The translations under genes were made by a program, and so were the position numbers. The notes under the pieces were generated by a model. It saw only the letters and a program-made list of their open reading frames with translations, had not been told where the DNA came from and made no database searches. From Psychrobacillus lasiicapitis (GTDB taxonomy: Bacteria; Bacillota; Bacilli; Bacillales_A; Planococcaceae): DNA of 64,000 nucleotides. Shown in pieces: positions 45,128 through 53,894 of this stretch. The stretch covers positions 190,117 through 254,116 of the forward strand of contig NZ_VDGH01000001.1 of assembly GCF_006861795.1 (NCBI RefSeq), given 5' to 3'. Within the stretch, counting starts at the first letter, position 1, and each line of letters begins with the position of its first letter.

Positions 45128-46204
45128 TTATTTTTTATACGTAAGTAATAACTCTGTAAATTGATCTGGTGTTTTGGAAGAATCTGCCGTAAATTGTTTA
45201 TCGATTATTTCCTCTTTATATTTTACTAAATCGGAAAGTGTATCCATAAAACTCTTCGTTGTTAAGTGCTCTTCTTCTAGCTTTAATGCATATCCTTTAT
45301 TTTCAAAAAAGTTAGCATTCAAAACTTGATCTCCTCTACTCGCATGAATCGATAAAGGGATTAACAACATCGGTTTTTTTAGCTCCAGAAATTCAAATAT
45401 AGAATTTGATCCTGCACGACTTATGACATAATCCGAAATCTTCAATAAGTGAGGTAATTCATCGGTTACATATTCAAATGCGATATAATTAGGCTTACCT
45501 GTTAATGTTGCATCCAAGTTTCCTTTACCACAAAGATGAATAATTTGAAACTTGCTTGTTAAAGCCTCTATATTGTCTTTAATCACTTCATTAATCTTAG
45601 CGGAGCCCTGACTTCCTCCCATTATGATTAATGTATTTTTCTCTGCTTGAAAGCCAGTTAGTCTTTCGGCAACCTCTTCATTGCCAAAAAATAAATCTGG
45701 ACGAATGATAGCTCCAATTGAAGATGCTTTTTCTTTTGGCAAATAGTTTAAAGTTTCTTCAAAAACTGTAAAAATATGTTCTGCAAAGGAAGATGCAATC
45801 TTATTTGCAAGTCCTGGTGTTAAATCGGATTCATGAATGACTACTGGAATATTTGCAAGCTTTGCGGCGATAGCAACTGGAACAGATACAAATCCACCTT
45901 TTGAGAAAACAATTGACGGCTTTACTTTTCTTAGTATACTCAATGCTTGTAAAGTACCGTATAATACTTTAAATGGATCGGAAAAGTTTTTTACTGAGAA
46001 ATATCTTCGTAGTTTACCATTTGAAATCGAATGATAAGGTAAAGTTGGAAAATTTTCTTGAATAATTGTTTTTTCGATACCATCATATGAGCCTATATAA
46101 TGGATTTTATATCCTTTTTTTATTAACTCGGGGATAATTGCTTCATTTAACGAAACATGGCCAGCAGTTCCCCCACCCGTTAATACGATTGTGTTATTAT
46201 TCAT
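45128..46204 (-). CDS. murG: Undecaprenyl-PP-MurNAc-pentapeptide GlcNAc transferase (MurG)
   Basis: A 358-residue GT-B glycosyltransferase of lipid II synthesis. Gly-rich loop TGGGTAGHVSLNEAI (residues 9-23), GGFVSVP around 108, and the C-terminal nucleotide-sugar region GGSQGSAKINEVI and ISRAGSNSIFE. Acts on the inner face of the membrane. It stands outside any division cluster, and Bacillus species with two copies have a similar separate one, so this may be a second murG. ATG follows AGGAGA. Confidence 0.85.
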   Translation of the reverse strand: MNNNTIVLTGGGTAGHVSLNEAIIPELIKKGYKIHYIGSYDGIEKTIIQENFPTLPYHSISNGKLRRYFSVKNFSDPFKVLYGTLQALSILRKVKPSIVFSKGGFVSVPVAIAAKLANIPVVIHESDLTPGLANKIASSFAEHIFTVFEETLNYLPKEKASSIGAIIRPDLFFGNEEVAERLTGFQAEKNTLIIMGGSQGSAKINEVIKDNIEALTSKFQIIHLCGKGNLDATLTGKPNYIAFEYVTDELPHLLKISDYVISRAGSNSIFEFLELKKPMLLIPLSIHASRGDQVLNANFFENKGYALKLEEEHLTTKSFMDTLSDLVKYKEEIIDKQFTADSSKTPDQFTELLLTYKK

Positions 46205-46249
46205 TCATAATCTCCTAACTATTTTAAAACTTAAAGGATGTATGCCAAA

Positions 46250-47605
46250 ATGTATGAAACGAAATCACTACCCGAAAAAAGTAAATACATGATTAAAATT
46301 GTAGTACCTATTTTAATCACACAAGTCGCACTTTATTTAATGACCTTTTTTGATATTTTAATGACAAGTAAATATAGTATTGATCATCTAGCAGGTGTTT
46401 CTATTGGATCCTCCATTTGGGTTCCTGTCTATACCGGGTTAACTGGTATATTAATAGGAATTACGCCCATTGTAGCACAATTTATCGGTGCAAAAAAGAT
46501 AGAAGATGTACGAACCTTTGTACAACAAGGTTTTTATATTGCTATATTTCTAGCATTTATCGTTTTTCTTGGGATATTATTTTTGATCGATCCTGTATTG
46601 AATTTAATACCCCTTGAAGATAGTGTACGCTTAGTCGCGAAGAAATATTTATATATGATGTGTATTGGTCTTATTCCCTTATTTTTATATAGTGTCCTTC
46701 GTTCCTTTATCGATGCATTAGGGAAGACGAGAGTTTCCATGTTTATCACCTTATTATCTGCACCGATTAACATCGGTCTAAACTATGTTTTTATTTATGG
46801 CAAGTTTGGCTTCCCTGCACTCGGGGGAGTTGGTGCAGGTCTTGGTTCCGCGGTAACTTATTGGCTTGTCCTTATAATTGCAATCATCATTGTTTATAAA
46901 AATAAACCTTTCGCCGAGTTAATGATCTTTAAATTTTGGCGTAAACCATCGTTTGCAAAAATGGGCACACTAACTAAAATTGGTGTACCTATTGGTTTGG
47001 CGCTATTCGCGGAAACTACTATCTTCTCAGCTGTAACCATTCTGATGAGTAAGTATTCGACCGAGGTCATTTCTGCGCATCAAATAGCCATGAATTTTAC
47101 TTCCCTACTTTATATGATTCCCCTTAGTATAGCTATGGGAGCAACAATCTTAGTAGGCCATGAAGTAGGAGCAAAACGATACAAAGATGCGAAAACCTAT
47201 AGTTGGTTAAGTGTAGGTACAGCGGTATTTTTCAGTTTTATCTCATCTTCTATTCTATTAATATTCCGAGAACCGATCGCAGCTCTATATACCGATGATC
47301 AATATGTAATCTCATTAACCGTCCAATTTTTCTTGTTTGCAGCGCTTTTCCAATTATCAGATGCGATTCAAGCACCCGTACAAGGTGCACTGCGTGGATA
47401 TAAAGATGTAACGGTCACGTTTATCATGGCCATTATCTCTTACTGGATTATCGGACTGCCTACCGGATATTATTTAGCGACTTATACCTCCTTTGAACGT
47501 TTTGGCTACTGGATCGGATTGATAGTAGGACTTACCGTTGGAGCCATTACCCTTGTTTCAAGACTTATTTACTTACAAAGAAGAGTAGCAAAAAACGACG
47601 CTTAA
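46250..47605 (+). CDS. MATE-family multidrug efflux transporter
   Basis: A protein of about 451 residues with 12 predicted helices, the MATE fold of two six-helix halves (motifs GVSIGSSIWVPVYTGL, AQFIGAKK, GVGAGLGSAVTYW, VGHEVGAKRY). It exports cationic compounds using a Na+ or H+ gradient. Open frame begins at 46238; I use the ATG at 46250 because AAAGGA sits directly before the earlier ATG, so either is possible. A terminator overlaps the stop. Confidence 0.88.
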   Translation: MYETKSLPEKSKYMIKIVVPILITQVALYLMTFFDILMTSKYSIDHLAGVSIGSSIWVPVYTGLTGILIGITPIVAQFIGAKKIEDVRTFVQQGFYIAIFLAFIVFLGILFLIDPVLNLIPLEDSVRLVAKKYLYMMCIGLIPLFLYSVLRSFIDALGKTRVSMFITLLSAPINIGLNYVFIYGKFGFPALGGVGAGLGSAVTYWLVLIIAIIIVYKNKPFAELMIFKFWRKPSFAKMGTLTKIGVPIGLALFAETTIFSAVTILMSKYSTEVISAHQIAMNFTSLLYMIPLSIAMGATILVGHEVGAKRYKDAKTYSWLSVGTAVFFSFISSSILLIFREPIAALYTDDQYVISLTVQFFLFAALFQLSDAIQAPVQGALRGYKDVTVTFIMAIISYWIIGLPTGYYLATYTSFERFGYWIGLIVGLTVGAITLVSRLIYLQRRVAKNDA

Positions 47606-47619
47606 ATGCGTCGTTTTAA
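47592..47619 (+). terminator. Terminator of MATE gene
   Basis: AAAACGACGC / GCGTCGTTTT stem spanning the stop codon. Confidence 0.8.
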
Positions 47620-47748
47620 ATTTATTATTTTCCGATGATCGGTTGGTTACTCTTAGTTATTTATTGGGTTTAGACAGTAAAAAAAATTGTTTATAATTTT
47701 GTTTTAAAAGTCCATTAATCTAGCGTTTTACGATTTCCTAGAGCATTA

Positions 47749-47784
47749 AAAAACTACCAAGTTATAATAGCTTGGTAGTTTTGT
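47749..47784 (-). terminator. Terminator of CAP gene 1
   Basis: AAACTACCAAG / CTTGGTAGTTT stem. CAP gene 2 has a similar stem, AAACCTACCAAGT / ACTTAGTAGGTTT, at 48891-48927, part of the duplication. Confidence 0.8.
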
Positions 47785-47787
47785 TAT

Positions 47788-48594
47788 TTATTTTCCGATG
47801 AATTGTTGTGTCCAGTAGTATCCACTATCCGATAAGCCTACTCCGATATGTGTGTACGAAGGATTTAAAATATTCGCTTTGTGACCTGGTGATGCCATCC
47901 ATGATTTCACAACTTCTGCTGCACTACGTTGACCTCTTGCGATATTTTCTCCTGCAGATTTATACGTAACACCAAAAGATTTCATTTGTTCAAATGGAGA
48001 GCCATATGTTGGACTCGTATGAGAAAAATAGTTTTTGTTTTTCATATCTTGTGATTTAGCTTGAGCTGATTGTGCTAGCTTTGTATCAATTTGTAATGCT
48101 TTTAACCCCGCTTTAGCGCGTTCTTGATTGGTTAAGTCTACTACTTGTTGAATTGCAGCTGGTACTTGCACTGAAGCATTGTTTTCTTTAGCTGGTTCTT
48201 TAACTACTGGTGGTGTTGTTGGTGTTGCTGGTTTTTCTGCTACCGGTGGTTTTACAGGTGTTACTGGTTTCTTAACTGTTGGTGCTTTTTCAGTAACAAC
48301 TGGCTTCTTCACAACTGGTTTTTTAACTACTGTTGCTTTCTTGATAACAGTTGGTTGCTTAGCTCCATTTATCACTTTAATATTAAGCGATTTTAATTCT
48401 TTATTTATAATATTCTGAATTTCGACGTTATTTAAATTGTAATTATACTGAGACTGCCATTGATACGTAACGTATGTATTTGCCTCTGAAGTAGATTGTG
48501 AATTTCCAGTTGTCATTGCTGCTTCTGCATTATTAGTTGATAGTAACAATCCCCCTGCAAGTAATCCAACGATAATTGAATGCTTTTTCTTCAT
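47788..48594 (-). CDS. Secreted CAP-domain protein, paralogue 1
   Basis: A 268-residue protein: signal peptide (KKHSIIVGLLAGGLLLSTNNAEA), a conserved TYQWQS-Y-NLNN segment, a Lys/Val/Pro-rich linker (about 90-140), and a C-terminal CAP/SCP domain (about 150-268) of the YkwD type with ELTNQERAKAGLKAL-like start, HTSPTYGSPFEQMKSFG, HxGVGL and GYYWTQQF. Secreted; function of bacterial CAP domains is unsettled. Start at the ATG 8 bases after AAGGAGG; a Met two codons earlier is too close. Confidence 0.88.
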   Translation of the reverse strand: MKKKHSIIVGLLAGGLLLSTNNAEAAMTTGNSQSTSEANTYVTYQWQSQYNYNLNNVEIQNIINKELKSLNIKVINGAKQPTVIKKATVVKKPVVKKPVVTEKAPTVKKPVTPVKPPVAEKPATPTTPPVVKEPAKENNASVQVPAAIQQVVDLTNQERAKAGLKALQIDTKLAQSAQAKSQDMKNKNYFSHTSPTYGSPFEQMKSFGVTYKSAGENIARGQRSAAEVVKSWMASPGHKANILNPSYTHIGVGLSDSGYYWTQQFIGK

Positions 48595-48752
48595 TTCCAT
48601 TTCCTCCTTCTTTTGTGCCTCTTTATTTTAAACATAAAATTAGTAGAAAAATTAGGATAAAATATTCCAGTAAAACCAATTTAAAAGGAAATGCTCATAT
48701 ATATAATGATTTTAGTTAGTTAATTGGATAACATAACCACAATACTCAAATA

Positions 48753-48835
48753 TTACGATTTATCCTCTGTTGACAGATTTATATAACTCCCTATTATCGT
48801 TTCCTCTAACTAGTCTGATAGACGGCTTAATGATC
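48753..48835 (-). pseudogene. 3' remnant of the 49998-50267 gene
   Basis: The last codons read YINLSTEDKS and stop, against YINLSTEDRT in the intact gene, in the same frame; upstream the similarity fades. Flanked by duplicated promoter sequence (GTTGACAGATTTATAT, TTGGATAACNTAACCACAATACT), so it is a by-product of CAP gene duplication. The 335-bp gap between CAP genes otherwise holds only promoter-like AT-rich DNA. Confidence 0.7.
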
Positions 48836-48890
48836 ATTTAGCAATAAATTTGTTAGAAGAAATTATCGACAAACAGTAGATTTAAAATCA

Positions 48891-48927
48891 TAAAAAAACC
48901 TACCAAGTTATCTACTTAGTAGGTTTT
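48891..48927 (-). terminator. Terminator of CAP gene 2
   Basis: AAACCTACCAAGT / ACTTAGTAGGTTT stem immediately after CAP gene 2. Confidence 0.75.
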
Positions 48928-48935
48928 CGAATAAA

Positions 48936-49838
48936 TTATTTTCCGATGAATTGTTGAGTCCAGTAGTAACCACTATCTGATAATCCTACTCCGATATGTG
49001 TATAAGATGGATTCATAATATTTGCTTTATGACCTGGTGATTCCATCCATGCTTTTACAACTTCGGCTGCACTGCGTTGACCCATCGCAATATTTTCTGC
49101 TGCTGAATTATACATAATACCAAAAGATTTCATTTGATCAAATGGTGAACCGTATGTTGGACTAGTATGAGAAAAATAGTTTTTATCTTTCATATCTTGT
49201 GATTTTGCTTGAGCTGATTGTGTAAGCTTTGTATCAATTTGCAATGCTTTCAACCCAGCTTTTGCACGTTCTTGATTGGTTAAATCTACTACTTGTTGAA
49301 TTACAGAAGATACTTGTCCAGCTTCCGTATTTTCTTTTACTGGTTCTTTCACTTCTGGTGTTGTTACAGGTGTAGTTGGAGTTACTGGAGTAGCTGGTTT
49401 TTCTGCTACTGGTGTTGTTTCTTTTTCAACAGGCTTTTCAACCACAGGTGCTTTCTCTTTTTCTGCTGGTTTTTCAACTACTGGCGTTTTTTCTTTTTCA
49501 GCGGGTTTTTCAACTACTGGCGCTTTTTCTTTTGCGACTGTTTTTTTATCCTCTTGGACTGTTTTAGTGTTGAGTGATTTCTGAGCCTCTAGTAGTTCCT
49601 TCTTAATAGCCGGCTCTAGATTGTTTAGTTGCTCATTGACCAGATTTTGAATATCTAAGTTATTTAAATTGTAATTATACATAACGTTAATCGGAGACTG
49701 CCATTGATACGTAATGGATGTATTTGCCTCGGAAGTAGTTTTTGAATTTCCAGTTATCATTGCTGCATCAGCTGTATTCGTTGAAAGTAATAAGCCGCCT
49801 GCAAGCAATCCAACCATGATAGAATGTTTTTTATTCAA
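48936..49838 (-). CDS. Secreted CAP-domain protein, paralogue 2
   Basis: A 300-residue close paralogue of the previous gene (signal peptide NKKHSIMVGLLAGGLL; CAP domain about 180-300). It differs in the linker, which has about six repeats of a Glu-Lys unit (EKEKTPVVEKPA, then EKEKAPVVEKPV). The aligned start is a TTG (49838), 8 bases after AAGGAGG, where the paralogue has ATG. Tandem head-to-tail duplicates. Confidence 0.85.
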   Translation of the reverse strand: MNKKHSIMVGLLAGGLLLSTNTADAAMITGNSKTTSEANTSITYQWQSPINVMYNYNLNNLDIQNLVNEQLNNLEPAIKKELLEAQKSLNTKTVQEDKKTVAKEKAPVVEKPAEKEKTPVVEKPAEKEKAPVVEKPVEKETTPVAEKPATPVTPTTPVTTPEVKEPVKENTEAGQVSSVIQQVVDLTNQERAKAGLKALQIDTKLTQSAQAKSQDMKDKNYFSHTSPTYGSPFDQMKSFGIMYNSAAENIAMGQRSAAEVVKAWMESPGHKANIMNPSYTHIGVGLSDSGYYWTQQFIGK

Positions 49839-49997
49839 TTTCATTTCCTCCTTCTTTTGTGCTCCCCTATTGTAAACACAAAATTAGTAGAAAAAATGGA
49901 ATAAAATATTCCAGTAAGACCATTTTTAAAGAAAATGTTATTAGAAACGACTGTTTTAAATGCGTAAATTGGATAACTTAACCACAATACTTAAATA

Positions 49998-50267
49998 TTA
50001 CGTTCTATCTTCTGTTGACAGATTTATATATTCTTCTTTATAGACATCCTCTAACAAGTTCTTCTCTTCCTCTGACAACGTGCTTATGCGTATTCTGTCC
50101 AAAGCATGCTTCAACTTTTTTTCTGGTGATAGCCTTGCTCTTGGATGTGTAAATTCATCTAACAGTTCCGCTTTTATCACTTCACGTATTTGTTCTTCGG
50201 ATTGAATTTCAGTAGTAAATTTACGATCCTTATATAAGGTACGGAATGCTTCAATCATTTGGTACAT
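49998..50267 (-). CDS. Unrecognised 89-residue protein
   Basis: A charged, mostly helical cytosolic protein (AFRTLYKDRKFTTEIQS, LLDEFTHPRARLSPEKKL, LSEEEKNLLEDVYKEEY). No known domain recognised. It starts 17 bases inside the 3' end of the COG0523 GTPase gene, so they are translationally coupled. A degenerate copy of its last codons lies downstream between the CAP genes. Confidence 0.65.
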   Translation of the reverse strand: MYQMIEAFRTLYKDRKFTTEIQSEEQIREVIKAELLDEFTHPRARLSPEKKLKHALDRIRISTLSEEEKNLLEDVYKEEYINLSTEDRT

Positions 50268-51156
50268 CCCCGATTATCTCTAATTTGTCCACTTGATCTC
50301 CTATAATTACGATTTCAGGGGACATTTTCATATATTCCGGAAGCCACTGTACCATACCATAAGCATATTGGAATAGAAATGGATTTTTATGTCCCTTTAA
50401 TGGAACATATCCTTTCATCCGATAAATAGTATCTGGAAGCTTTCGAACCCAATCTTCAAACGCTTCTTGATCTACTGGTTCTTCAAATTTATGCAAGCGA
50501 GAAGAAAGAGAGAGTTGTTTTCCAATCGCGGCTTCTTGAACCTCTTTTTCATGTAAGGTTGCTTCCATGTTTTTTAACAGCTTTATAGGAATTTTACTAT
50601 TGGAAGTTTGTATGATAGGTGCTTCATCATTTAACGCTTGTATTTGCATCGTAACGTTTAAAATTTCTGCGTCGGTAAGTAAATCTATTTTGTTTGCTAC
50701 TATTAAATGTGCGTGTTTTATTTGCTCGAAAAAGAGCATTCTTGTTTGCGGGGTCATTTTGTCTCGGTCTAACCATCTTTTGCAGTCTGCAACCGTAATA
50801 ATCCCTTTCATGTTAAGTCTACTTGCAAACAAAGGGGAAAGAACTGCATCCATCGCTTCAACAGGATGTGCAGCACCGGTTGTTTCAATTAATAACACAT
50901 CAAACTCTTCACCTTCTAGAAGCATTTGGAGCTGTGCTTCCATCTTCTCAGAGCCTGTACAGCAAATACATCCCTCTAACATTTCTTTTAGTGGAATCCC
51001 ATCATCAACAGCTCTGCTGTCAAAAGCAAGCTTTCCTAGTTCGTTCATGATGACAGCAGGTTTTAGACCTTCTGTTTTAAATTGCTCGATTAAGTGAGAT
51101 AGAAGGGAAGTTTTCCCGCTTCCTAGAAAACCACTTAATAAATATACATCTTTCAT
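50251..51156 (-). CDS. COG0523 (CobW/YjiA-like) GTPase metallochaperone
   Basis: A 301-residue GTPase. Walker A GFLGSGKTSL (about 8-17), the metal-binding CxCC motif in EGCICCTGSEK (about 68-78), Walker B LLIETTGAAHP, and NKID near 160. COG0523 proteins insert or deliver zinc, cobalt or iron. Start at MKDVYLL with AAAGGAG upstream; 13 extra codons in the longer frame are unlikely. No zinc uptake regulator site is obvious. Confidence 0.88.
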   Translation of the reverse strand: MKDVYLLSGFLGSGKTSLLSHLIEQFKTEGLKPAVIMNELGKLAFDSRAVDDGIPLKEMLEGCICCTGSEKMEAQLQMLLEGEEFDVLLIETTGAAHPVEAMDAVLSPLFASRLNMKGIITVADCKRWLDRDKMTPQTRMLFFEQIKHAHLIVANKIDLLTDAEILNVTMQIQALNDEAPIIQTSNSKIPIKLLKNMEATLHEKEVQEAAIGKQLSLSSRLHKFEEPVDQEAFEDWVRKLPDTIYRMKGYVPLKGHKNPFLFQYAYGMVQWLPEYMKMSPEIVIIGDQVDKLEIIGDVPND

Positions 51157-51180
51157 CTTTTTTGCTCCTTTATACGTGTT

Positions 51181-51212
51181 GAAAAAGCTGGCCAAAATGG
51201 CCAGCTTTTTTT
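51181..51212 (-). terminator. Terminator of the processing peptidase gene
   Basis: AAAGCTGGCC / GGCCAGCTTT stem followed by T-run, by the ctp stop codon. Confidence 0.85.
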
Positions 51213-52692
51213 ACTTGTTTAATAGCTCTGTAACTACTTCTTTTGCTTTTAGCAATTGTGGATCGTCCTTGACGATTTTTTCACGAATTTTATCCATTAA
51301 AACATAAGTTGAATCGCCAACCAGTTTACCAGTGACTTCAAGTTTGTTGTCTGCTTGAAACTTTTTCACTGCTGCTGTCATTTCGGCATCAAAATTACCA
51401 TCTATTTTTCCTACTTTATAGCCAATAGCTTGAAGCATTTCTTTCGCGTTTTGAACAGCTTCGGAAGACTGGTCTTCTTCTAGTGTAGTAGACGGATCGA
51501 TAGGCGATAACATGGCATAGCTTGGATATTGCACCTCATAATCTGGCACAATTCCTTTATCATGAATCCAATTACCTTTAGGAGTCAACCATTTTGCAGT
51601 AGTAATTTTAATATTCGATCCATCTGGTAAATCATTTACAGTTTGAACTGTACCTTTACCAAATGAGGTTAAGCCTACTAAAGGAACATTCGCTGATTCA
51701 CTAAGTGCACCTGCTAAAATTTCCGATGCTGAAGCACTTCCCTCATCGATAATAACACTTACTGGAACGTCTACTCGCATGCCCGGAGTGGCTGGCGTAA
51801 CCATCTTATCTCCTTTGTCCTCAATTTGAAGAATTGGTTTCCCATCTTCCACAAACAGGTTGGAAATATCGATTGCAGTGTCTAGACGCCCACCTGGGTT
51901 TTGTCTAACGTCTAGTACTAACGCTTTCATACCTTCTTTTTTCATTTCATCAATGGCAGTAAGCAGCTCATCATACGTATTGGTAGAAAAGCTTGAAATA
52001 ATAATATGTGCAACTTGATCATCTATCATTTCTGCGTAAACTGTCTCAATAGGAATTTCATCCCGCACAATTTTGACATCCATCGTGGCATTTTCCCCAC
52101 GTTTAATGGATAGTGTTACTTCTGTTCCTTTATTCCCTCGAATTAATAAAACAGCTTCAGAGGCACTATATCCTTGAATATCTTTCCCATCTACTGCCAT
52201 AATCTTATCATTCGGTAAAACACCTGCTTTTTCAGCAGGAGAATTTTTAATCGGAGAAACTACCGTAATAATCCCATCACGCTCTTGTATTTCAGCTCCA
52301 ATTCCTTGAAAGCTAGAAGAAATACTTTCATTAAACTGGGAAGCTTCATTTTCATTCATATAATCGGAATAAGGATCCTCTAGAGCATCAATCATTCCGT
52401 TTATTGCACCGTTAATAATTGCTTCTTCATCTATATCCTTATAGTATTCTGCTTCTAGTTTGTCATAAGCCATATATAACTTAGAGAACTCCGAGCGTTC
52501 TGAAGGTGGTATTATACGATCCACCACTTGTTCTTTCCCCCAAGTCAAGTAAAGCATGGTAAGTGCAACTGTTACGATAACTAGGGATAAAATGGTTAAC
52601 AGAAAAACAAATGGTTTCATCTTAATGTAGCTCGATGGTTTTGGTTCTTCTATACGTTTTGGTTCTTCGTTGTTTTGCTGTTGTTCATCCAA
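51211..52692 (-). CDS. C-terminal processing peptidase (S41)
   Basis: A 493-residue membrane-anchored peptidase: one N-terminal TM (about 25-47), PDZ (about 120-200), S41 catalytic core with Ser in DEGSASASEIL and Lys in SFGKGTVQ, and a C-terminal peptidoglycan-binding domain (about 410-470, AMLQAIGYKVGKIDGNF). Typical of CtpA/CtpB. I use TTG 52692 because AAGGGTG lies 6 bases before it; the ATG at 52710 has no ribosome site, so the longer version is possible. Confidence 0.88.
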   Translation of the reverse strand: MDEQQQNNEEPKRIEEPKPSSYIKMKPFVFLLTILSLVIVTVALTMLYLTWGKEQVVDRIIPPSERSEFSKLYMAYDKLEAEYYKDIDEEAIINGAINGMIDALEDPYSDYMNENEASQFNESISSSFQGIGAEIQERDGIITVVSPIKNSPAEKAGVLPNDKIMAVDGKDIQGYSASEAVLLIRGNKGTEVTLSIKRGENATMDVKIVRDEIPIETVYAEMIDDQVAHIIISSFSTNTYDELLTAIDEMKKEGMKALVLDVRQNPGGRLDTAIDISNLFVEDGKPILQIEDKGDKMVTPATPGMRVDVPVSVIIDEGSASASEILAGALSESANVPLVGLTSFGKGTVQTVNDLPDGSNIKITTAKWLTPKGNWIHDKGIVPDYEVQYPSYAMLSPIDPSTTLEEDQSSEAVQNAKEMLQAIGYKVGKIDGNFDAEMTAAVKKFQADNKLEVTGKLVGDSTYVLMDKIREKIVKDDPQLLKAKEVVTELLNK

Positions 52693-52730
52693 ATTTTTCA
52701 CCCTTTTCATAAAAAACTGATTATCTTTTT

Positions 52731-52760
52731 AAAAAAAGACTGCCATGATTGACAGTCTAT
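52731..52760 (-). terminator. Terminator of deoD
   Basis: AGACTG / CAGTCT stem with a 10-base loop followed by seven T on the minus strand. Confidence 0.8.
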
Positions 52761-52774
52761 TCTCACTTTTTCTA

Positions 52775-53479
52775 TTAATCCTGGATTGCTGCCTCTAATG
52801 CCACAAGGATCATGTCGTTGAATGTTGTTTGACGCTCTTCAGAAGAAGTTGCTTCACCAGTAATAATATGATCGCTAACCGTTAAAACAGAAAGGGCTTT
52901 GCGTCCAAATTTAGCTGCTAATGTATAAAGAGCTGCGCTTTCCATCTCTACTGCAAGAACTCCATAGTCCGCCCATTTTTCATTTTGTGCGTTTTCGTTA
53001 TAAAATAGGTCCGCAGTAAATACATTACCAACTTTTAAGTTTAACCCTGCTTCTTTACCAGCATTATATGCTTTATATAACAAATCAAAGTCTGCAGTTG
53101 GAGCGTAGCTTACGTCATTTAACAATACTTTGTTCAAAGTAGAATCTGTTGAAGCACTTTGCGCAAGAATTACATCACGTACTTTCACGTCTTTTTGAAT
53201 TGCACCACATGTGCCTACACGGATTAGTTTTTGGACATCATAGTCATTCATCAACTCATGAACATAAATAGAAATAGAAGGAACTCCCATTCCAGTACCT
53301 TGAACTGAAATTCGTTTTCCTTTATATGTACCAGTATATCCAAACATATTACGAACCTCGTTATACTGAACTACATCCTCAAAAAATGTTTCCGCGATAT
53401 ATTTCGCACGAAGCGGATCTCCTGGTAGTAAAATTGTATCCGCAATCTCACCTTTTTTTGCACTAATATGAATACTCAT
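52775..53479 (-). CDS. deoD: Purine nucleoside phosphorylase (DeoD type)
   Basis: A 234-residue phosphorylase for purine salvage. Hexameric PNP signatures: [13 protein letters not shown] (20-32), [16 protein letters not shown] (about 63-78), [19 protein letters not shown] with base-contacting Glu/Met/Glu, and SDHI near the end carrying the catalytic Asp. It splits (deoxy)inosine or adenosine with phosphate. Confidence 0.95.
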   Translation of the reverse strand: MSIHISAKKGEIADTILLPGDPLRAKYIAETFFEDVVQYNEVRNMFGYTGTYKGKRISVQGTGMGVPSISIYVHELMNDYDVQKLIRVGTCGAIQKDVKVRDVILAQSASTDSTLNKVLLNDVSYAPTADFDLLYKAYNAGKEAGLNLKVGNVFTADLFYNENAQNEKWADYGVLAVEMESAALYTLAAKFGRKALSVLTVSDHIITGEATSSEERQTTFNDMILVALEAAIQD

Positions 53480-53551
53480 TTAAATAACCTCATTTCTATA
53501 TATGCATCGGCTTAATAATACCGTTTTTTTAGCAGAATTGCAACGAACAAG

Positions 53552-53773
53552 CTACTTGTTTCCTTCTATATAATACTCCCAAAGCTCATCGAACATGCTT
53601 GCCGTTAGATCTGGGTGAGCTAATTCTTCAATGTACTCTGATAGAGCTTGAAAAGATGTTTCTGCTTTTGGAAAATCATGTTGCTGGAACATACTTTCTG
53701 CGAAACGAGATTTTTTATCCTCCTTATGACCCCCACGATATTTTAATGCAAATAAATAAAAAGACTTGTTCAA
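53552..53773 (-). CDS. yozE: YozE / UPF0346 protein
   Basis: A 73-residue protein with the YozE fold sequence (SFYLFALKYRGG, SRFAESMFQQHDFPK, ALSEYIEELA, ASMFDELWEYY). Function unknown; conserved in Bacillus and Staphylococcus. TTG start 53773 preceded by GGAGG. Confidence 0.85.
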   Translation of the reverse strand: MNKSFYLFALKYRGGHKEDKKSRFAESMFQQHDFPKAETSFQALSEYIEELAHPDLTASMFDELWEYYIEGNK

Positions 53774-53894
53774 ATAAATCTTCCTCCTTTAGCCCTAAGG
53801 ACATAGAATATTCATAAAAATGTAGATAATATATCATAAAACAAGTAAACTAAAAAGTATGACTATGTAACACATCAAGAAGGGGTTGGTTTCA

